From Melieria omissa (Eukaryota > Arthropoda > Insecta > Diptera > Ulidiidae), in the NCBI GenBank assembly GCA_963971225.1, contig OZ020267.1, positions 99,863,536 to 99,927,535 on the forward strand: a stretch of DNA of 64,000 bases, given 5' to 3'. A program made the translations under genes and the position numbers. Positions 1-11,822 of this stretch are shown one piece after another. Position 1 is the first letter of the stretch. Every line of letters starts with the position of its first letter. Below the pieces are notes generated by a model. The model was not told the DNA's origin, made no database searches, and saw only the letters and a list, made by a program, of their open reading frames with translations.

Positions 1-227
1 ATTTTTTTAATATATATCTTTAGCTTGTTTAAAGCTTGTTTTAATTTCCATAAAACCTACTTTTTCTTCATTAAAAAAATAATTATTATTGATGCCTCAC
101 TGAACACATCAACACTTATCGTCAGGCAATTTCCAATGGCTTACAGCGCCATTCGTTCTCTTTTGTATGCAACGCTCAACTCATATCGATATTAAAATAC
201 GATTATTATTATTTGTACACTTTGCAG

Positions 228-364
228 GAGATGGCAATTAATCAGAAATCAGCCATACGTGAGGATAGTGAATTCATAATTTCGTGCACTGCTCAAGGAT
301 CATCGCGCATGCAATTTCAATGGTACAAGGATGGCGCCATTGTCAACACATCCAAGGCCACGAG
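228..364 (+). CDS. ADGRA-type adhesion GPCR, exon with first half of Ig domain 1 (partial gene)
   Basis: This is an internal exon of a cell-surface receptor. It starts after a TTTGCAG acceptor and ends before a GTAATA donor, 137 nt long and ending in phase 2. The translation contains SEFIISCTAQ and FQWYKDGAIV, the B-strand cysteine and C-strand tryptophan of an immunoglobulin fold. The F-strand cysteine (YTC) lies on the next recognisable exon 30 kb away, and the split codon AG|A (Arg) restores the frame there. In ADGRA2/ADGRA3 receptors the Ig domain follows N-terminal leucine-rich repeats, which should lie upstream of this window. The domain itself is seen in the sequence. The family assignment rests on the HormR domain downstream, since Ig plus HormR is the ADGRA layout. 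The likely fly ortholog is the CG15744 type, named from memory of the family. Confidence 0.8.
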
Positions 365-2250
365 GTAATAAAAATGTTAATGAAAATTATAGCATAATAA
401 TGTTAACACTAAAGGTATATTTAAGTGTGCGTAAAAACGATGCCTGGACAACCGGACGCACAGTGAAACGCCTGAAAGGGGAAAATTCAATGGAATTCGC
501 CCTCACAAAAGGCGAAATAATGCGCAGCGACATGACGCAGCTGCCGGCGGTAAATTGTTCGTTGTTCGCATTGACAGTGTCATGCACGGAGACATCTGTG
601 CACCGCGTCTGTCTGTCTGTATGTCGGTCTGTAGGTCTGTTTACGCTGTGCATACTGTGCGTGCGTATCATTAACGACGTGTTAAATGGTCGACTTTTAA
701 TCCGCAACGGTCTGTGTGTGTGTGATGGAAAGATGTAAATATTTTGGTATTTTTGTCTGTTTGTTAACAACATTTAATGCTTCAAGCAAATGTTACCCTT
801 TATTAATATTTATGTACTTATTTATATTTTTTAATTATTATAAAATAAGATAAGCTGATATTTTATAACATGCGTGGTCTATAAACAATTTTTACTATCT
901 AAGATTTTAATAAAAAGTCTGGAATGGCTGGTAAAACTGCGCATGGAATCGCAGGATAAGTTCACTAATGGATCAAAAAATCATGACTGTGCAAGGAGAG
1001 AAAGATTTTCTGGAAGGATGATTTCTTTTTTAAACAATTTTAACTAATTTAAAACAAGATTACACGGCAGCAATATGTCTGCTGTTAATATCATCAGGAC
1101 CGCAAATTAGCCATAATAATCACGCAATGTTGCTGACAGCAGCAAACAATGTCAAAGACCACTTGAACACTCACAAATTGTGCAAGAATTTCAGCTATGT
1201 TGCAGCCAGATTGACATTCATAATTCGCTGACCATTGCAACCATATAAACCTGGCTGCATTTCCATAGCTCAAACTAGTCGCCAGTCAAGACTCCTGCAT
1301 CCTTTTCATGCAATCAACACAACAATGGCTGATTGTGCGTTGTTGTCGTCACCAGCATTGTGTACAATTGTCAAATAATGCTTGCTCACATTGCAGGCAG
1401 CATTGCAGATTTCAATCACACTCAAACACATACACTAACACATAAATTTAGCCATACACTTGCATGCAGAAGAGCTCACAATCCTAAGTCAACCAACAGG
1501 GCTCAATTGAATATGCTATCATGATATCAAAATTCCAACAAACACATTGGCTCACATATAGAGGAATATATGCAACACCTTGAACATATTTACATATGGC
1601 TTGATTGCTGTGTGTCTGTGTGTGTGCGTATATGTAATTACGTTTCCATGGGGCTGCGTGTTGGTATCTACAAAATTCTAATGAAAATTCGGTAACAACA
1701 GTGCGCACAATAATAGCATTTGTGTGAACAATAACAACAACAACAACAATAATCACAAGAAGAACAAGCATAACAAGTACATTGTAATATCGGCAGTGCC
1801 TGCAATGCAGTCAACAACAAAGACAACAATGATAATAACCAGAATAGCAACAAAGAACAGTATTAGCAAGTGTGCTAGCAAAATATGTAAACAACAACAT
1901 AATACAACAACAACAATTCATATAGCAAAAATGGCAACAAAAACAGAGGGTAAACAAACGCAATTAACATTCAGTCAGTGTTGAGCAAAAGTCAAATGAT
2001 TGGGGGTAGAAGGGTGACGGGAGGGGGAGTGGGTGCAAAAAAAGTATCAAATTCGATTGAAATATGTGTAAATATATTTTCACATGAGTGCCTTTGGCGT
2101 TTAGAAAGCAGATATCAATGGACCAATAAATATCGCTTATACGACTCAATGTCCCAGCAAAGCTTGGCGGCTTGTTTTCTTTCCTTCTTTGCAACAAATA
2201 CATGAAAAAACGATAACATGTTTTAATGTTAAGTACTAAGTAAGGATGTA
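365..2250 (+). other. Intron 1 of receptor gene, proximal part
   Basis: Non-coding AT-rich intron DNA. It contains an AAC/CAA-rich opa-like stretch around 1725-1950 that gives a short Asn/Thr frame without gene character. No exon or RNA gene was recognised. Confidence 0.6.
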
Positions 2251-2261
2251 TAGAGTATATT
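2251..2261. repeat. Left target-site duplication of the truncated LOA copy
   Basis: TAGAGTATATT here is repeated exactly at 2533-2543 on the other side of the truncated retrotransposon. Confidence 0.75.
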
Positions 2262-2532
2262 TTATTTTTTTTCTCTTGTCGGAACAATCAAGCAAGCGCA
2301 GCACTCTGACAATTATACGTCCATTGTACTACAACTTGCTGTTCCCTGTTAATGTGCTTTAAATCTACCCGATTTCCGAAGAAATCTTGATAGATCCTGA
2401 GGTGCCAAGGAGCCAAGGTGGTCGCTTCTTAGCACATCAGTGCCAAACATCTCAAACCTGATACGAGCGATCGCGGGGCACAAGAGACACAAGAAGTGTT
2501 CCGCCGTCTCAACGTCCTCCCCACAGGCACTG
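2262..2532 (-). mobile_element. 5'-truncated LOA/Baggins-type LINE fragment (3' end only)
   Basis: The minus strand matches the 3' end of the large element at 20307-25628. It encodes SACGEDVETAEHFLC, the C-terminal cysteine-histidine motif of ORF2, and continues to a short A-rich tail. It differs by scattered substitutions, an in-frame 3-bp insertion (CLLCP versus CLCP) and premature stops. Homology stops at 2529, followed by three untemplated-looking bases and then the duplicated target site. Truncation at the 5' end, an A-rich tail and an 11-bp duplication are the marks of target-primed reverse transcription. It is a dead copy with no coding capacity. Confidence 0.85.
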
Positions 2533-2543
2533 TAGAGTATATT
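2533..2543. repeat. Right target-site duplication of the truncated LOA copy
   Basis: Exact TAGAGTATATT, pairing with 2251-2261. Confidence 0.75.
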
Positions 2544-5500
2544 AAGCTTCAAAATTTACTGAATTGAACACATTACCGATCTGCCAAGGACAATATAAAC
2601 AACTCTATTGTCTGTTTTTGATACTCATTCTATTATAACTTGAAAGCAGCCTAAAGCTGTTTGTAAATAAATGAATTAGTTAAACTTTTCAAGGTTTTTT
2701 AGACAACTTTCAAACCATTTACCCTCCACTTTTATGCCATAACGAGTAACAATAAGTGTTACTGTTTTGTCGCTTATTAAGAAAATCTAAAAAAAATCAT
2801 CTCATATAATTTAATATATATGCATTATCTTTTCTGGTCTAATTGCGCTCCACTGATAGCAATCTTTTTAATATTTTTATGCTGCATAAATTTCTGCCAT
2901 CTTCCATACATTTCGTCCTTATTATGGCAATCAGTGAACAAATTTCCATAGTCAGCCAAGCCATGTGCACACTTCTCGCTCTGTACAATTCCATGTTAAT
3001 TCGCATTTGGATATTTGTGTCAGTGTGTATACATGTGTGTATATTTGTATGAATATATATTTCCACTAGCGCTTGTTTGCATCATTGTGCCGTTGCGTGT
3101 GCCCAACGCTTGCCAAATGGTATTAGTATAAAATTTCATAGCATAGCATTAGGCGCAGTAAACGCACATTGACATTGCGCTGATTACGTTACCTGGGCCG
3201 CTGTATGTGCGTGCAATTGTCTCATTGTTGTTATGGCTGTTTTGCGTATTGATGTTGTTGTTGTTGGTTTTGCAATTTGTGGCATGGGAGGTTGTGTGTG
3301 TGCGCATGTTGGGCAAAACTAATTGATGCTGTCGTATATGTTAGCAGAAAATCCTCTAAGCACAAACATGGCGTGTCTATGTGTGGTGCAGCCAGTTTAC
3401 TGTTTTGAATGTTATATAATGAAACACAGTAGTTGCAATTTTAATTAAGGAAATTCTTGAAACATGGATTTGTTAAAATTGTAAAATTAAAAAAATTTAA
3501 ATTTAAAAACGTAGCCTTCAGCATTTCCTAATAAATCGGAGTCACGAACTTCGTAGGTTTCATGGGTTCCTCGGCTTTAATGGTGACTTAGTCATCCATT
3601 AGATCCTCCGAATTTTTAAGTGAGAGTGTCTCAGTCAGTCAGTCTGTGCCTTAGGCAACCAGGTACGCGCCTTGGCTGGCTTTTGGCTTCTCTGAGCTAC
3701 AGCCCTTACCAAGCGTCGCTGAACTAAGCGAAATTTTCAGCAGAAGCATCCACAAGGCCTCGTCCTCATTAAACCCGATCATCCAATAGCCTCTGACCAC
3801 GTTCAAGCAGTTGAAACTGAGAGTAGATGCTTGTTTGGCCTTCAGTTTTTTTGTTTTCATAGTCTCACACCCGTCACTTATTTGTGTTCAGTTGTACATA
3901 AATTTTCATATAAACCTATTGAAAACATTCAAAACACTTGTTGTGTTTCTTCTGATATATAAAAAGTCTAAACATCTCAATCGCACAATCAGCTTTAATA
4001 AATTACCAAATATTTCCAACTAATCTTGAACCGCTCTGACCTGATCTGCCCCAAAGCACACACACACACTTACGAAATGTGAAAAATTTTATTTGCCACT
4101 TATTTGCTCTGAAAGCCATAGCAGAAAATGCTCACTAAAAATACACTTTTTTATTATTTAATTAAATATTGACGAACTCCATTTCAGTGCGTAAATTTTT
4201 TTTAGTGTTCACTCTACATTTGGCATTGGAAATTTATGCGCGCACAAGCTGGCACTGAGCCGTCTGCAGCTGCGCGCAGCTCCTCAACCGGCCGGCTGGC
4301 TGTCGTCTATGGCTAAATTAAATCAAAATGCCATCAAGCATGCAAAGTTGATTTTATTTTATATTTTTCTAGCTGCAATAACCGCAACTACTCGAACCGG
4401 CTGATTTTCTACACTCGAATGGAAGGCGGCGCTGAGCACAAATGTTCAATTTGCCTTTTACGACTGTTGCGCGTCAATAAACATTGGCATAAAAATTCCA
4501 AAAGCATAAATTCAAAAAAACTACGTCAAATAGTTACCAACAACAACAAAGCAGTATATGGAAAAAAAAAATAAGAAAAATACATGGAAGAAATGCAAAA
4601 GTGTTTGCGCCAAAAATCACAGCAGCAAGAAGGTGGAAAATAAAAAAACATATATAAGCAACAACTCGTTAAATGCAACACAGACTAAACTCAGCGCACA
4701 TACAGTTATTTTTTTATTTTTTATTTATGTTTGTATGTATTTTTGTGAAAAAACTTGGACCAGTTATTTGGTGACTTCATTCAACCGCAATGTTGAATGA
4801 GTGAAAGTTTGAATGAGTGAATGAGTCTTGAAATCGCATTGAAGACGTTTCGAGCTGGTAACGAAAATGATTGATCATAAAATGTATAAGCAACAGACAT
4901 GCACACCGAATGAAAAGTGCGATAAATTGCAATTCAAGAAAACGGAAATGAAATTGAAAACAAACAGAATTCAACCAACAAACATAAAATTTCATAGGCC
5001 AAAACTGCGAATCGAATTCACTTGGATAGTTCTAAAAATAAAACCTATAAACAACAACAAATATAAATTGTTGTAAGAGTTTCAAGTCTATTGTGTTGTT
5101 GTTGTTATGATTGGTGCCAGCAGCTGTTTTGGGGCAATAATACAAAAGCATTTGCAACCAGACGGCTTTGCTGGCCAATGTGCACAATGACACCAAATGA
5201 TGAGGTAATAAAATTGACAGCCGCATGAGCGCTGAGTTGAGTGACGAGTGTAGCAAGTTAAATTGGCGCAGCAATAATGGGTGCCGCTATGAAGTCAGAT
5301 CAGCTAAAATGTGAAGGCCAGCCAGCGAGTCGAGACCGTATGGAGTAATGTTTTCAAATTCCAGTACATATTTATGCATAAACATATGTAAGAGTACGAT
5401 GCATGTATGTTTCTATATATGTATGACATTTACATATATACTCCTATATATGTGTATATGTTCACGCTAAATGCGTCAAAGCGCTTACAAGCACGCGTCC

Positions 5501-6615
5501 ATATGTTCGCCAAGCCTCACTGCAGGCAGGATTTTTATACGTTCAAGGATAAGCAAAACTCTCGACTTTAGTTTGTTGGTAGCGCGCGAATGAGAAATAT
5601 TTAAAAAATGCAATGCAAAGTGTTGCCTGTTGGCGCTGGTTTAAGTTGCTCGCGTACAGAAAATAAAATTAAATTATATAATAAAGCATAATATAACCGC
5701 AAGTAAGTGAATTCCTAATGCCTGATTAAACACACACTCACATATTTACGAGTACTTATACAGAAATATATGTACACAGACTTAATATTACTCGTGCGTG
5801 AGTGTGTGTGTGCGTCATGTCGGCGTAAACACTCTCTGCAATTACTTTTACAGCAGTCTGCAATTTGGGTGTTAATTTTTATTAAACGCCTGAAAGTATG
5901 CAACGAATTTTTATAATATGAACATCCGTATCTAACCGATTTAATGAACAGAAATAAATCAACTTGTTCAACATTTTCAACCTAACTGGAAGCTTATACA
6001 GCGATTTCATAAGCTCTGAATATATCTAAGTATTTGAATATCCAACTTGACTGAAAGCAATTAAATATCATCTGTACACTTTTGTTGTTCTTAAGTACCA
6101 TTAAACGCTTTTTGTGTATCAGATGATTGCAGTACACACTTTTGCTCAATTCTACATTTCGATGTACGAAAGCAATTCATAAGTAAGAAAACATAAAATA
6201 TTTTTAAGAAAAACAGCATTTTATTTTATAACATAGTCTCCTTAGTTTGAAACTTTTAGTTTGAAACACTTAGTCTAGAAATTAAGTATTTTTTATATCC
6301 CTTCCATGGAATCAGCATCTTATGAATCAGGGTCTGGATCGTTAAGGGCACCTGACTGCACGGATGGGGACGTGGTCTGCATCCTCGGCTGCAATTCTTA
6401 GGGATACCAGGCCAAGTGAACTTAACGCCTTCAGGAAGGTTGCTTCTGTGACCGGGTGGTCCTCGGGTTCCTGTTGGAGCCCGTCTTTTCAGCCGGCTAA
6501 GTTTTAGGTAGGGAAATCCAGGAACCTCTGTCCCATAGAAGGCGACTACCTGGTCAGCGTCTGCTTGCCATGTTAGGAGCGCCTGGTTTCGTCTAATCTT
6601 TTTTGATTTTATAGA
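2544..6615 (+). other. Intron 1, no gene recognised
   Basis: AT-rich intron with TG/CA runs (about 4060, 5740-5815) and ATATGTAT-rich stretches (5370-5460). A GC-richer block at 3650-3850 has a 69-codon minus-strand frame (SLSSATLGKGCSSEKPKASQ) that could be old mobile-element sequence, but I do not recognise it. Confidence 0.5.
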
Positions 6616-6619
6616 TGTA

Positions 6620-7666
6620 AAAGAAACGCCACAGGGGAAGACGACCCCTTCATCAAAATCATTCAATTCGTCCATTGCTGTTTTCATCAACGGCTCTAAG
6701 ATGGATGAAGGTGCAGCAGCTGGTCTCCACTCAGATTTACTACCAGAGATCTTTATAATCTGGAAAGGTGCTGAACTAATCAGTAAAAGTGAATTATCCC
6801 CCACAGATGTCACAATCTTCGTGGATTGTCAGGCAGCACTTAGAGCGCTGGAATAAGTTGTGGTGAAATCGAAGGTAGTGCAGAGTTGCCGCACTGCACT
6901 TTGAGGTATTGGGCATCGCCGAGTCACTCTCCGCTTAGTTCTGGGCCACACTGGAGTGGCATGGAATAAAACGAGATGGCAAGAATGGGGCTCGCCTTAC
7001 CTACCACCGAAGTAGATAACTCTGTTCTTCCTCCGATACCTCCCTTGTATTAAATATACATTGACAGGTTGAGCAACAAGAACATCGAATCCTCATGGCG
7101 CAGCAGGATGGACTGCAGCACCTGCCGGGCACTATGGCTCTCGCTTTCCTTGAAGAAAACCCGATATTTTCCTTGATAGAGGTTCGACTATTAGACAGCT
7201 CGTTGGGGTCATCATCGGATTCTGCGCCATTGGATCTATGCTTATCAAATATCACCTTTTGTCCAATGATGTCTGTAGAAGCTACAGGAATGAAGCAGAA
7301 GTAGAAACCATTCAATACTTTCTGTGCCAATGTCCGGTTCTGCAAGAACGCCGACTCTTAACCCTGGGGTCAAGATTCCTAGCAGCCTGGCTTGCGCGGG
7401 CAAAAGTTTAAATTTCGGATTTGCTCACCTTAATCAAGAGTTTGAACTGGTGGGCCCCAGATTGAGACTGATTGGTTAGCTCCAGAACCAATTAAGAAGG
7501 GATTCACAATGGACCAATTTGGCCTCCAAGTAGAAGTGCGGTCTGTTTGCCGCACATACCCTTCTCTTCCTAACCAAAACTGAACTCCAACTGGTATCGC
7601 TAAGGACCCAATAGGATATATGCGTAGCCTTACTGGCAGCTAGTGAAGTCTAACATAACCTAACCC
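6620..7666 (+). pseudogene. Decayed Jockey/R1-superfamily non-LTR retrotransposon (RNase H and C-terminal Cys motif)
   Basis: Broken + strand frames resemble the end of a LINE ORF2. Around 6680-6855 the reading AVFINGSKMDEGAAAG, then DVTIFVDCQAALRALE, matches the TDGS and SDSQAAL blocks of retroelement RNase H, with the first Asp changed to Asn and a stop right after. Around 6900-7000, LGHTGVAWNKTRWQEWG corresponds to the GHSGIxGNExADxxA block. Around 7273-7385, CRSYRNEAEVETIQYFLCQC and then ERRLLTLG correspond to the terminal Cys/His motif. Stops and frame changes separate these blocks, so it is a dead relic. Its 3' end reads TAACATAACCTAACCC, a tail also seen on short fragments elsewhere in the window. 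The long minus-strand frame at 6256-6813 is its antisense shadow. Confidence 0.72.
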
Positions 7667-9625
7667 ATGGTCTTTTTGAAGTTACTTTCCGAGGCTTATT
7701 TTAAAGCAAGCCCTGTACTGCAGAAATAGTTGACTGAGACAGAGTTGAAATTTCGAACCTGCAATGAAATGAACGAGCTACCAAATCATGTCAATCTTAA
7801 AGTTTCATAGTCAACTTCTTACTTAAATATTTAGTTCTCTTCTCTTTGCGGTTCCCTTAACACTACAAAATAAATTTTTTTAAATATATAAAATATTTAA
7901 CGATCAAAAATAAAAGTCACCAAAGCAAAACTTGATAGAAATACTAAGGACAATACAAATAATTTAAAACGAGAAACCGTAAAAATAACCGCAATGGTGT
8001 TTCTAGTGTTACAGTTTTTACTTTGAGGCGAAGTTTTTACACATTACTTATCCACTGTTGTCAATGTCTGGCTGCCAGTACCTGCTTTTTCCCCTTGTTA
8101 ACGATTTTTTCCCACACTTTTCAATCTCAGCAACAGACATACCAAACTGTCAAAACTACGCAAAAGCCAAATAACTACAAAAAATGCGCCCTTCCTCTGA
8201 CTCAGTAAACATTGTTCGGAAATTGAATACTTAAAGAAATCACAGTTTTATGAGCAATAAACGGACCCGAGGGCAACTTGCAAAAGACAGAAATGGAGGC
8301 AATGGAAAGAGGAACCGACGAGGGGTAGTGACAAGACTGCAGTGGCATAAAATAGTTCAATGCCCTGCAGCAACATCTACAATTCTATTATTTGCGCTCA
8401 TTCACGCTTTTTTTAACACCTTACACAACACTTTATTTATTTTATTTTTTTGGCTGTCACAAGTTTCCCCTCGCTGCGTTTTTTAAAATATGTTTTTGCA
8501 TTTTGTATAATCCGCAGCTTATCGCTCGCACCATCGCCCCCACAGAATGTGCACACTAAACACGAAAATATTTCGTATAGCGAAATGCATTCGACAAAGC
8601 AGCCAACGGGGTGGGGAAACGGAAATTTAATAACGGCCAAAAGTATGCAATGCATTTAAGTTGGTATTAACCCATTTAGTATTGCAACTGCAATATTGCT
8701 CGCTTCACGCAACTTCACCACAGCTGCCAACGATCTGAAGTGCTTCATCGGTTTGGCTGCACCAAACGTTCCAATTGTGAACAACGCCATTTTGTGCTGC
8801 CTTTATTTATTATTTAATATTTTTCAATTTTTTTCTTCCTATTCTTCAAACATTTCACTAAATGCTTTTTTCGTTTCGTCGCGCGCTGGCTTCATTATTG
8901 CTTTGGGTTTTTTGTTCTTGTTGCTGTTGTTCTTGTAGTGTTATTTATACCGCACTGTCATGGCAGTGTTGCCGCAGCGAGTGCGACGCTTGACTTTGCT
9001 GGCAGCTCGGGGCTTTCGCCATCGTCTAAGGTCACGAATTTCATTAGTTTGACTTCCGTGCGGCCAAGTCGAAGTCGTAGTCGAGTGTAAATTTATACCA
9101 TTGGCATAGTCGACATGCCAACACGTCAGCGCGCACATGCCAGCAACTACGTGTGTGTGTGTGTGTGTGTGCAGTACATCGCAACATGCACCATCAAGTA
9201 TTCGTCGCTGCTGCACCACGCATAGGTACATATTTCTTTAAATAGTCCCAGCTACGAACCCAATAACGAGTCGAACAGCATTACAGTGTGTGCTGGCTGC
9301 TCTGGCATGGCACTCGGTGGTATTTCACATTTGCGATTCGATTATTGATCAAACAATGAGGTGCAAATTTGTGTGATGAGTGTGGGAGGACAGGAGGGGC
9401 AACTTTGTCCAAAATAGCATTAGCACAGTGGGTTATGGGTTGGGAAAATTCGAAATTACTTTATGCTTTTTACTGAGCCTTTGAACTGAGAATAATTGGA
9501 GTTCAGTAAACCTGTTAGAGTTCCTAACCTATATTTGAAAAATCTCAATTTTAAATTGCCTGTTTAAAGTCTGACAGAATGTTGAATAAGTTGACTGATA
9601 TGTGCTGTACAACGGTGACTCTCGA
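7667..9625 (+). other. Intron 1, no gene recognised
   Basis: AT-rich intron, with a (GT)n run at about 9150-9171. No exon, RNA gene or clear mobile element was recognised. Confidence 0.5.
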
Positions 9626-10120
9626 GACTAGACTAGACTAGACTAGACTAGACTAGACTAGACTAGACTAGACTAGACTAGACTAGACTAGACTAGACTA
9701 GACTAGACTAGACTAGACTAGACTAGACTAGACTAGACTAGACTAGACTAGACTAGACTAGACTAGACTAGACTAGACTAGACTAGACTAGACTAGACTA
9801 GACTAGACTAGACTAGACTAGACTAGACTAGACTAGACTAGACTAGACTAGACTAGACTAGACTAGACTAGACTAGACTAGACTAGACTTGACTAGACTA
9901 GACTAGACTAGACTAGACTAGACTAGACTAGACTAGACTAGACTAGACTAGACTAGACTAGACTAGACTAGACTAGACTAGACTAGACTAGACTAGACTA
10001 GACTAGACTAGACTAGACTAGACTAGACTAGACTAGACTAGACTAGACTAGACTAGACTAGACTAGACTAGACTAGACTAGACTAGACTAGACTAGACTA
10101 GACTAGACTAGACTAGACTA
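9626..10120. repeat. (GACTA)n pentanucleotide array, 99 units
   Basis: Ninety-nine head-to-tail GACTA units occupy 495 bp, with a single variant unit (GACTT at 9886-9890). The flanks are single-copy-looking sequence. The homogeneity suggests recent expansion or homogenisation. Confidence 0.97.
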
Positions 10121-10827
10121 GAGTACGATTTCTTGGAACACTAGAAAGCACTAAAAAATACCTTAAAAAGGAAAGCCTTCTAGGCTTCTGTAGTTTTAAG
10201 AGAAGTTACACACAATAATCTCCTTTTTGGATCCAAGTGAAAGCATTGAGTCCCGTCATTCCTGAACTGCAGCGTGCATAAGGCACTGCCGCCCCAAATA
10301 AACTCACACACACACAGTCTTATTGATCAATTTTTTCATATGTCCTGCAGGCCATTGAGCCCACTGCCCAAACCAGACGTCTGTCAGCTGACTTTGTTTA
10401 CAACTGAATCGATTTTTGCTCATCTCAATGGCAACTGGCTCAATGCAACACAACTCAACTGTGAGCGCATATTTTTGCATAATTGGATTCGGTGGCACAC
10501 AACCACCAACAACAACAACTCAACATTGGCAACTCTCTCAACGGATAACAAAACGCCGCTAGGCTTCATTGTCGTGCGACGGCCGCACACCGTCGTCAGT
10601 ACGACATTGGCACGTGCCGTGTGCGGAGACAACATTTTTTTTTGGCGGCAAGCCCAAAAAAATATTGCTTGTCGAACCAACGAACGAACGAACGAACGAA
10701 CTCGACGCCACAACTGGAACGGGCTCAGCGCAACGCAAGTGAGAGCTACGCGCGTGAGAGCGAAGTGGAGCGAGGAGCGTCTAAGCTGGAGCAGCAGTAG
10801 ACGAACGCCAGGTCCCGTCCGAGCGCC
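10121..10827 (+). promoter_or_regulatory. Upstream region of the small heat shock gene
   Basis: This 700-bp interval between the GACTA array and the small heat shock start becomes GC-rich after about 10560. It holds a palindromic CACGTG E-box (10611-10616), a TCAGT initiator-like pentamer (10596-10600) and a short (ACGA)n tract at about 10678-10698. No TATA box or clear nGAAnnTTCn array was noticed. Promoter function is inferred only from position. Confidence 0.35.
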
Positions 10828-11523
10828 ATGCCCGTTCACTGGGACTGGGATTGGGACTGGGACTTGCATCATGATCCCTTCTGGCACTGGACGACGCGAC
10901 TATGGCCCTGGGATAGCGTCAGCTATCATGCCAAGTGTCCGACGCGGCGTCACCACTGGAAGTCCACGTCGCTGTTCGATATAGACTTCGATGTGTGTGC
11001 GCGCGACTGGCACCTGCACCATCATCGCGGCCACGCCGATCCCTGGTGCCATCACTCGTGCCTGGCCAGCCGCGTGGGCATCGAGAGCGGTGATGAGCCG
11101 GACAGCAGCGGCAAGGGCACCTTCAAGGTCGTCATCGATGTGCACCACTTTCGCGCCGACGAGCTGCTGCTGAAGGTGCGCAACAACGACACCGTCGTGC
11201 TGGAGGGCAAACAGGCGGACGATCGCGGCGAAAAGGCGGTCACCTGCATTACGCGCGAATTCACGCGCAAATACAAACTGCCGCGCAACTACGACGCCAC
11301 GCAGGCAAAGGCCACCCTGTCCACAGACGGAATACTGACGATTGTGGTGCCGGCACCGCCGCCGCTGGATGACGTGGAGCGCGTGCTGGACATTGTGCAG
11401 ACGGGCGCGTACTTTGGCAGCGATGCGGCAAAGCCAAATGGCGCCAAGGCCATTGAGAACGGCGTCGAGGAGGAGAGCAGCAAGAAGAAGGCGCGCATCA
11501 AATCGGACAGCGAGGAGCAATGA
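10828..11523 (+). CDS. Small heat shock protein (alpha-crystallin domain), single exon, nested in the receptor intron
   Basis: This complete 231-residue frame encodes an ATP-independent holdase-type chaperone. The alpha-crystallin domain spans about residues 97-178: FKVVIDVHHF, VVLEGKQ, the dimer-interface strand REFTRKYKLP (Arg147 aligns with the disease-linked Arg120 of alphaB-crystallin), then LSTDGILTIVVP. The N-terminal arm is unusual. It has four Trp-Asp repeats directly after MPVH and many His and Trp residues (for example HLHHHRGHADPWCHH). The C-terminal tail is acidic and then lysine-rich (KKKARIKSD), with no I-x-I/V motif that I can see. The start ATG is the first in frame after GC-rich leader sequence, and TGA ends it. 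GC content and third-position G/C are much higher than in the flanking intron. It lies on the same strand as its host gene. I saw no clear heat-shock element upstream, but a palindromic GGCACGTGCC E-box sits at 10609-10618. Confidence 0.9.
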   Translation: MPVHWDWDWDWDLHHDPFWHWTTRLWPWDSVSYHAKCPTRRHHWKSTSLFDIDFDVCARDWHLHHHRGHADPWCHHSCLASRVGIESGDEPDSSGKGTFKVVIDVHHFRADELLLKVRNNDTVVLEGKQADDRGEKAVTCITREFTRKYKLPRNYDATQAKATLSTDGILTIVVPAPPPLDDVERVLDIVQTGAYFGSDAAKPNGAKAIENGVEEESSKKKARIKSDSEEQ

Positions 11524-11816
11524 AGGTGGCAGCGTTGGTGGCGAGCTTGCGGCGCAGCGCAGGGTCGACTCTGCCTGCAGCTGTGGCTACGCTGGCGACA
11601 GTGTGCTAAAGTGACAGGAAGGAAATTTCGAAACGGAACTCTTAAGAAAACCAAACCTATGAATGTTTAACCCATTAATGTTTGAACGTTAAAAACTTAT
11701 CCAGCACCGCGTTCTCTACTCACCAGTGTTGAAAATTAGAAATGTTTACGTGTTACGTGCACTTGTAGCTTGCACTGCATATGAAGAAAATTGTTCTTTG
11801 AAAAGGTTCTTATAGT

Positions 11817-11822
11817 AATAAA
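11817..11822 (+). terminator. Candidate poly(A) signal of the nested small heat shock gene
   Basis: The first AATAAA hexamer that I see on the + strand downstream of the stop codon lies 294 nt after it, which would give a 3' UTR of about 0.3 kb. Its position is suitable, but there is no transcript evidence. Confidence 0.45.

Noticed and set aside
6256..6813. 185-codon minus-strand frame
   Set aside because: The RNase H-like blocks read on the + strand, and this frame is their complement.
9626..10120. CRISPR-like array
   Set aside because: Units are contiguous pentamers without spacers, and the genome is eukaryotic.
10274..11520. Other long frames overlapping the small heat shock gene on both strands (up to 236 codons)
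   Set aside because: GC-rich coding DNA leaves few stops in other frames. Only the frame at 10828-11523 has an alpha-crystallin domain.
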